Below are positions 56,700 to 64,000 of a stretch of 64,000 bases of DNA, one piece after another; the first letter of the stretch is position 1, and each line of letters opens with the position of its first letter. Source of the DNA: Lichtheimia corymbifera B2541 (Eukaryota; Mucoromycota; Mucoromycetes; Mucorales; Lichtheimiaceae). The notes below the pieces were generated by a model. It was not told where the DNA came from, ran no database searches, and worked only from the letters and a program-made list of their open reading frames with translations. The stretch covers positions 39,843 through 103,842 of the forward strand of contig JNEU01000598.1 in NCBI GenBank assembly GCA_000697475.1, written 5' to 3'. A program made the position numbers and the translations under genes.

Positions 56700-59600
56700 G
56701 CTAACCAACATCTGTTGATAATGAACCCACCCGACCCTTTTTGTACCTTCATAAATGGTTGACGCAAGATATTGGATCTCCTGTAGTGATGCGCTGTTGG
56801 ATTTTGACGCGTAGTTAGGTACATGAAAGGGTGATGCTAGTAATCGTATCGCATGGTTGTTGTGATGGATAAAGCTGATCATATTGTTGCAATAAGGAAG
56901 ACACGTCTGGAAGTGGTTGCTCGTTGCCACCAAGCTTGAAAAAGAACCCGCGCGCTAGTTTCTTTGCATGGTCGCTGCATAACGCGTAAATATAGAATGA
57001 TAAGGTGGCAAATTCGCTTCCATGGTAACCATGTACTGACAAGGATGGCCACGCGAAGGCTTTGCCGTCATCCTCACCCCTGCGGTGCACCAAGCCGGAT
57101 AACGGGGGTTGCCATTGTAAACAACAGCATCTTCTATAGGTGCTGCTCGAGCCAACATGTTCGGTCTGATAAAAGGACACAATAGCATCCCACGCCCACA
57201 GAAGCCGACCCATAAGAGCAAAAAGCAATACATGATCCCATATCTACCACAAGGTTACCGAGTGACAGTCTGACTTCCAACGGCTAAGACAGTAATCCTC
57301 AAATGCAATTGATAGGGCCAAGATAGGGCTGACCACACTGTCGCATATAAATCATAGCTGCCAACGATGCTTTTCAAAGCACCATCCCGTTCTACCCATA
57401 GCAAATAAACATCCGCCATATCAGTAGTTGCTGCCATCAAGCGACCTTTTTGGGTTGGCGTCATCAGAGACACATCATGCACTGCAACAAATAAATCCGG
57501 TCTCGATGAAATAACATTCGCGAGAATATGACTTGCTGAGAGAACCTCCAAGGTATCCACACAGGTACTTGAGAAATGATATACGCCATGGCACCGATAA
57601 GAAACATTGCCCAAAGGATCCACCAGTAAAGAGATGACTTGCAGGGAGCTGATTTCCAACACCATAGAAACGGTATCCTTGACAACCACAGCCATAAACT
57701 GAACCAATAGAGATCGCTTGCTTGCTTCTGAGAAATCTGCCAAAGCCAAATGTTGATCTTCGTCTTTCAAAGCAATAGGACTTGGCACTGACAATTCCAA
57801 GGAGATCAAATAGACCTTCATGGCACCAAAGAGTATGTAGAAATTTGCCTTGATGGAATGATCGACCTATGAATGCGCATATTACTAGTTTATCTTTGAG
57901 ATAGTGGCAACATACTTAGTCAAGGCCATGTGGAAATATAGAATGCTTGATGCTACGCACACCTAAAGCCGGTTTCCTTGCTGCAGAGATGCCCATGCAA
58001 TAAACGATTACTGATAGCCGCTGTTCCAGAGGAAGGAGTGTTGCTTGATGACGACTGCCTTGCGCGCTCGATAGACGTTGATAACACAAAAAGACATACA
58101 CACATTGTAGCTTGTTGCTGATATGACACACTCATAAGAGATATACGCTGCAGGATGCTCTTGATGAAAAAGTAATTGGCCAATGATGAAAATCTACAGA
58201 GAATCGAATAAATGTTGTTGGCACTGAAGGTATGGATTCTGTTGCACATTGTTGCTGCTTCTTGTGCTAGTTGCTGATATGATCCACCGATAACATGCAT
58301 GCGTAGCTGAATATCCATCAAAAGAATTGTCGACGACCAGAACAATCGGACGAGATAAACCTTGACGACACCGAAAGATATAGAAGTTGTTGCTTGTTGT
58401 TGCAGATGCAAATAAAAGGAAGTGTACAATAGGTGGTAACGAGAACCATCGAACAATGTAATAAGGCCAGCTGCTACTGAGGGTTGCTATAGACGTCGCT
58501 CCTTCACTATGACATGATTCACCTATAAAAAATGCACGTCAGCAAACCATTTTCCAAACACATAGAACGATACTTAGCAATGATGACTGTTATTCTGACG
58601 CCTTCAATGTAAGATAATCCATCTAGAAAAGAACACATGTCAGCACAAAGTTTCCAAAAGTCATTGGGATAATACGTACTTGAATCTCTTAATCAGGGTG
58701 CAGTGATCCGCTAGAATTCCCGCCGCCCAGAAACAATAATAATAAGAAAAGGGCACAATGCCAAGGTACCAGTACTGCCTACTAGCCCCTCCCCGAAGGA
58801 AGCATGGCGCCAAAACACCGAATTTAACAGTGACCCATATGAGCCCTTCATCAGTCGACTTTGGTACCACCTGGGCCGTGGATCCGCACGCTGCAACTGT
58901 GGTGAGAGGATGCATTTGAATTGGGCTAAGCCCATAGCATCATGAGCACATGTGAAAGGGGCAGCATGGTCTCCCCAAGGCAGCACACAGTACAATGACA
59001 TCCTTGACGTGCCAGTGATATAACCGAGGGAAAAGCCTTCTTGATGCTGTCATTACATATCTTTCATCGTAAGTGTACATGCATATGACACATTCCATGG
59101 CCAATACTCTTACCTTGTAGTAATTCTCAACAGTGTCCTTCCTTCAAAAAAGAACTGTATCTCCATGCCAACCATATCATGCTGCTGCTATTCCATTGTA
59201 AGGCTCGTTAGTTGACAACACTTGCATTGTAGATCCAATACTATGCATACCAATGAATCTCCAAAATCCAAAGGAAGGGAGCAATACTTGACGACGAATG
59301 CCTTGAGCAATGCATAAACCTTGATAGCACCAAAAAGACACATGAACATCGTTTCTTGCTGCTGATGTGATACACCCATAAGAGACATGCGCTTCAGAAT
59401 GCCCTTGGAAGCAATTGGCCAATAACGACAACCACCAGAGAATCGAGTAATGTTTCTGACACTAAAGACATGGGCTCTGCGGCTGATTGCTGCTTCATGA
59501 TTGTTGTTGATATGATCCACCAATAAAAGATATGTGGAGCAGGATCCCTCAAAGGACTGGCGGTAACCCTTGGTGGAGAGATGTATAGATGACGCTGATA

Positions 59601-61207
59601 ACATGAAAGATGTCGACTCTAACTCGCGTTGCTTGTTGCTGAAATGTCCATCCATAAGATACATTGAATGACATACGTGCATCAAAGGAATTGCCGAGAA
59701 CCAGAACCACCAGGAGATGGAAAGCTTGATGACACCAAAGATATACAAGTTGTCCACCGAATTGCCGATAAAGAGAAGCACCAGACCATGGATTTACGCT
59801 TGAGATGACACCGACGATATGGATGCTGCTGCTTGTTCAATGATACAATCCACCCGCAAGAGACGTGCACTGGCTGACACCCTTCAGAGAAATCGCCCGT
59901 TGCTTGGTAACCAACCACCAGAAATGGAATGAAGATAAGTGCCACAAAAAGACATAAACGCTTTTCTTCCTTATGGCTGACATGGTCACTTATTAAAGTT
60001 GATCTTGTAAACTCCAAGGCACCAAAAGGCAAGTAGCTCTCTGCAATGATCCCTCTGAATAATGGTAGGCGTTTCAACAAAGGTCTCCAAAAAGCATGAG
60101 ATTCATACATACCTCAATCACGCAATCATCACCCGCAGACCTGGAACCAAATAGGCCATCAGGATGTAAAGTAGTAATAAAAGCCCACAGTCAAGAAATG
60201 TCACAGTACGCACTCTCCTGAATCCGGCGATGAGGTGCATCAATAGAGATACCCATCTTCTCTCTAAAGGCAAGGAGATCAATAGCCGTAAAACGATGGA
60301 GGCCGTGCGCACAGCGGATGCATTTTTAAATCCCTGAGGTCGCAACATGAGTCACACTGTCCCCGGGCACAACATGTCCGTCTCCCCTGGAAAGTGCAGT
60401 ACAGTGACATCCTTGACGTGCAGCCTTGATAATAATAGTATCGCCGAAAGAGACTCTGCCACTGTATGGCGTTTGGTAAGTTCATTTGCATCCAACCAAT
60501 CCCAGAATGATGCACTGTACCTCTACGTATTGCCAATACCATTACTTCTGCAAATAGCCTGGTACTCATCCGATCCAGTATGCGCTGCTGCTGTTTCCCT
60601 GTAAGGTACGTTAATTAAGTGGTCCTGCACTGTAGATCCAACACCATTGCATACCATTGAGCCAACCATGCAGCGTTCTTGCTTGGAGATCCATATCTTG
60701 TTGCTGTCAGAAGTACCCTCATCCAACATGTTCAATCTACCATGAGTGCATTGTAAGATAACAAGGAAAACCAATCTAAACGCGTCTTCTTGTCAACATA
60801 CCCAAAGAGGTAGTGTAAAGGCTTCTTGGTGTGGACAGCTTATGAATGAACACACGCGACACCCCATTAGATCTTGTATAAACAAGAGAACAGTAATCTA
60901 CACGTGAGCATTAGTACCATAATGTCCAACTTGAATAGTAAAAGAGTTGCAGCGATTTAACGTACATGTTGTGTTGGAATGGGAGCTTGAGCCATCGTCG
61001 ATCGCGCGCGTCTTTGTTGTTGAATGTCTGCAGCCGAAAGAGTCGCCATTGACCACCTGTTCGCCCAGTTGAGGCTGCAAAATGAAAGTAATGGCAGCCG
61101 TTAATGCGTCGTAGCTTCGGAATGGAGACAACTCTTACCTTGCATTGTGAAGTGGGAGTGAAGAAGAGGCTCTTTGCCGTTCCTCTCGGTGTTCCCAATA
61201 TGTGCAC
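56700..61207 (-). repeat. Degenerate tandem coding modules of unknown family
   Basis: Several ~1.1-1.3 kb blocks repeat along the minus strand. 58000-58290 matches 59240-59530; 58890-59010 matches 60380-60430; 59185-59260 matches 60575-60660. Translated modules share a phrase like FGxxKVYLxxL followed by a KDEDQHLALADFSEASKR-type stretch. Most copies carry stops or frame changes; the module at 57866-57255 is intact. A possible 5' end lies at 61051-60965 (MATLSAADIQQQRRARSTM), with a GTACGT donor behind it. This looks like a decayed multi-module gene, or one with many introns I could not resolve. Confidence 0.5.
57255..57866 (-). CDS. Best-preserved module of the 56.7-61.2 kb locus, exon-like ORF
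   Basis: Open stretch of 203 codons after a CATTCATAG acceptor-like site at 57867. It begins VDHSIKANFYILFGAMKVYL, continues LADFSEASKRSLLVQFMAVV and VYHFSSTCVDTLEVLSASHI, and ends LAVGSQTVTR with a stop. Composition (alternating hydrophobic strands, few low-complexity runs) is that of a folded protein. I recognise no family. A joined upstream exon could not be fixed: the nearest donor-like site (GTATGT at about 57914) gives a stop in two frames. It may be an exon of a live gene or a module of a pseudogene. Confidence 0.4.
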   Translation of the reverse strand, partial: VDHSIKANFYILFGAMKVYLISLELSVPSPIALKDEDQHLALADFSEASKRSLLVQFMAVVVKDTVSMVLEISSLQVISLLVDPLGNVSYRCHGVYHFSSTCVDTLEVLSASHILANVISSRPDLFVAVHDVSLMTPTQKGRLMAATTDMADVYLLWVERDGALKSIVGSYDLYATVWSALSWPYQLHLRITVLAVGSQTVTR

Positions 61208-61544
61208 AGCACCCCACCCAGCTTGCTACAGTTACTGTTGTGTATATGCACCTCAACAATAGCCTATACACTTGGATCAATAATAAATACCACTGAATAC
61301 ATTCCTTGTAATTAAGCTATGCATATGCTATTTTCCTGTGGAGGGATTGGCGTCTATCAAGTCCGTGCACATCAATGCAGATCGACCGCTCCTGGATTTG
61401 TGCAACCAATCCATGATTGACTCGCCTATCAAACATGCAAAATATCCCTGTATAAATTCATTGTCATTCTCATTGTCTTTATCATAAGTAATAGATATTT
61501 CATAATTGTGTGCTGTTTATACACTTCCTAGGTAATCATCATCC
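61208..61544. other. AT-rich spacer
   Basis: No gene. It separates the degenerate coding modules from repeat copy C. From about 61520 it already resembles the flank before copy A (13065-13100), so the element may start slightly further left than marked. Confidence 0.5.
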
Positions 61545-63445
61545 ATTTATGCAGCAACGTGTCAATCACGCGTGTGTGTAACCACCACACGCCATTTTCA
61601 CTCAGCTCTTCACCTTTCCGTTAATGCAGTCGATACCATCTATTAGGAGAAGGTAACCCCATCACTCTTACGTGTAGGTAAAACATAAAGGTGCCTGTTT
61701 CTCAACATTCATAATGGAGCGTGAGGCCTTTATGAGAACGAATATACTCGTCGTGGTCGACAGCACTATGTGTGCAAGTTTCATGATGGAGATGGGCAAT
61801 CTCGGGGACGTTCCGGTCCATCATCTGTCGTCTCTTCTGCATCAGGATGATCCCCATTTAAACTACCATAATGAATCATGCGGTTTTGAAATGAATAGAG
61901 TTGATCAGCATGTCTCAGATAACCTTCTTACCAAGTTTCAGGTCCGTAATGGGGAATTTCAAGGTAATTCATATTACTTGACATTTCGTGAATTTGGGCG
62001 GGTGCGGAATTTCCGCCCTTTCTAGTAAATCACTCATTACACCCCACCATTCAAAAGTTTCAAATGAAGCATGATGTCTTTATGAGAACGAAATTGATCA
62101 GCGTACCCAGGAGCATATCGTGCGAAGTTTTCAGGTCCCAAATGGGCAATCTCGAGGTTATGGGTCGTCCACCCTATGTATATTCCCATCCATTCATCGT
62201 CCGGCGCCCCCGTTTTATTTCTCACAATGAAGCCTGCGGCTTTTATTTGAATGGAGTTGATCAGCATGTCGAGGCCCACCGTCCTGAACAAGTTTCATGA
62301 TGGAGGTGGACAAGCGCGGGGGTGTGCACTATGCACCCTACTTGCGCTCCGTCTGTCCATCGTCACCCCTATATTTCGACCGCCCGATTCATTGAAACAT
62401 CATAATGAAGCATACGGTTTTTAAATGAATGGAGTTAATCAGCATGCCGCAGCGAACCTGCTTATCAAGTTTCAAGTTCAAATTGGGCAATCCCAAGATA
62501 ATGCATACTAAATGACATTTTAATGAATCCGGGCGGGTGCGGAATTTCCGTCTATCATAGTAAACCCCACATTATACCCTCCCATTCAAAATTTGTAAAT
62601 GAATGTGTGGGTTCTTTATTAGTACAAAGTTGATCAGCATGACCAAGAGCATATTGTGTGCAAGTTTGGAGTTCAAGTGAGCGATACCGAGTCCTTGGAT
62701 TAATTTACAGTGTGGATAGATATGTCTGCCAGTGCCTGACCAATTTAATTTCCACCTCTTCCACTCCCAGTTTTATTGCCTCTTCCTCCCATCCTCAACT
62801 GTTGCCCCATTCAACTACAACTACAACCTGCGAACAAATGTCCTGCTTCAACCCATCATGTCAATGCTGCAGTGGCCTTGATCCGATTGTCTTTGGCTGA
62901 ATGGCAGGCCCATGGTGTGTATATTCTAATGCAACACCTGGGTTTCTTTGACACTGCGGCTTCTCCTGTACAATCCTCAACCGCTACCAAGCATAACAGC
63001 ATTCATTCCAGCAGTTGCCATTAGCAAGGTCTATTCTCCATTGTCTGGATATACTTGCAGCAACTTGTCATACAGCCTTTTTTACGTCAACAGCAGATAG
63101 CCATTATATCGAAGCAGCTTTACGTGTAGCAACTTGTTTCAATACATACATATATATATCAGCTATCAAGTACACTGCAATATATGCAATCTTTGCCTAG
63201 TTGGGCTGCGATGGAGAGTGACCAAGAAACAGATTGACCGACAACCGCTTGGGAAAAGGACGCGATCATACGGATCTTCCATCCAACATATTGGATTTGT
63301 AACGGAAAGATGGGATCAAGTGCAGCGAATCATATCATGTGGATACGGCTGAAAATGATGATGGATTGGGATTGCATGGACGAGAGGGCTTGTATGTTTG
63401 GCCGCTGTGGGTGATTTGGGATACTCGAGTCAAATTATGTCAGGA
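61545..63445 (+). repeat. Dispersed repeat element, copy C
   Basis: Colinear with copy A over ~1.9 kb: start TGCAGCAACGTGTCAATCACG, module array to about 62690, then the former coding half (TCCTGCTTCAACC at 62849, CAGCAGTTGCCATTAGCA at 63009, GTGGATACGG...GATGATGGATTG at 63338-63365). It carries stops in all frames of the coding half. Shared ends in A and C give the best estimate of element length, 1.9-2.1 kb. Confidence 0.75.
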
Positions 63446-63634
63446 ATACTGGCCGCCCTGTAGAACGTTGAACTTTGACTTTTGTTACAGCACACTCTCC
63501 TTTACAAAAGCGATCCTACTACTAGTGTCCACATCTAGCTTTATTCGCTTTAACGAACAAGCAATTCTTGAACCATCTGGATTTGAGTACTGTTTTATTG
63601 GATGGGTGGATGGTGCTGAGATGTATGTGTGTAT

Positions 63635-63672
<38 letters not shown>

Positions 63673-64000
63673 TAAAAACGTATAACGAACAAGTCTGTGA
63701 GATTGCTGTTTACTCTGAAAGTGTATCTGAAAAAGAGACGTCTTCCTAACGATCTACCTCTGAGTACTATATCTAGGCGGATGCTAAAGAGTAAAGCTTT
63801 TCTACCAATAACAAGCTATAACGTAAATGAGTAACGGGCTGAGTTGTGTATGATGATCCACGCTTGTGTATCATCTCTTATATGCTTATGTGCTTGTCTT
63901 TGTATATACAATAATAAGATGAATGATATAAATACATGATGTGTACCTTAACCGACCTATATACACGACATTGCCCTCCTCCAGGTTCATGGTACCATTA
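63446..64000. other. Window end, no gene seen
   Basis: No supported gene in the last 555 bases. Plus open frame 63339-63749 runs through the microsatellite and repeat copy C and is not credible. Confidence 0.5.
63625..63671. repeat. (GT)n microsatellite
   Basis: About 47 bases of GT repeats, with a few TATG interruptions at the left end. Confidence 0.95.

Noticed and set aside
63339..63749. 136-codon frame running through the GT microsatellite
   Set aside because: Open only because repeats lack stops; it spans the end of repeat copy C.

Overview
The window looks like nuclear DNA of an early-diverging filamentous fungus, most likely Mucoromycota (Mucorales-like). This is inference. Genes are compact and split by many short introns (about 40-95 nt) with mostly GTAAGT-type donors. 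The families are typical fungal ones: Sur2 hydroxylase, Ldb17/SPIN90, Erf4, a fungal Orc5, and GH18 chitinase. No RNA gene, CRISPR array or bacterial-type feature was found. All exon models were built by hand from splice sites, phase and family knowledge, and none was checked against transcripts.

Layout, 1-12.9 kb: 3' partial PUF RNA-binding protein (-), Sur2 sphingolipid C4-hydroxylase (-), Ldb17 actin/endocytosis factor (+), glutathione transferase (+), and two tandem MFS transporter paralogues (+). 13-15.2 kb: first copy of a dispersed repeat element. 15.3-23.9 kb: gene-poor, with a small secreted protein, an orphan Cys-rich protein, a relic tail of a third MFS gene and other broken ORFs. 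23.9-30.7 kb: an HSPA12-like Hsp70, a CNT nucleoside transporter and an NAPE-PLD-like metallohydrolase, all on -. 31-38.7 kb: an orphan helical protein (+), an LRR protein with a myristoylation-type N terminus (-), ribosomal protein eL13 (+) and gamma-glutamyltransferase (-). 40.9-48.1 kb: GH18 chitinase (+), Erf4/golgin-7 protein (+), RFX transcription factor (-) and ORC5 (-).

48.1-64 kb is repeat-rich and decayed: a RAD52-like relic, inverted and direct copies of the dispersed element, a near-perfect foldback at 52.86-53.2 kb inside a 2.9-kb field of alternating inverted units, and a 4.5-kb stretch of degenerate tandem coding modules.

The genes form no single pathway. Several touch membrane lipids and trafficking (Sur2, NAPE-PLD-like, Ldb17, Erf4) or cell wall and glutathione metabolism (chitinase, GST, GGT). 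The least expected signals are three introns that appear to use GC donors, several very small exons (19-31 nt), two stop-free introns of length 3n, and the repeat families with a conserved peptide.
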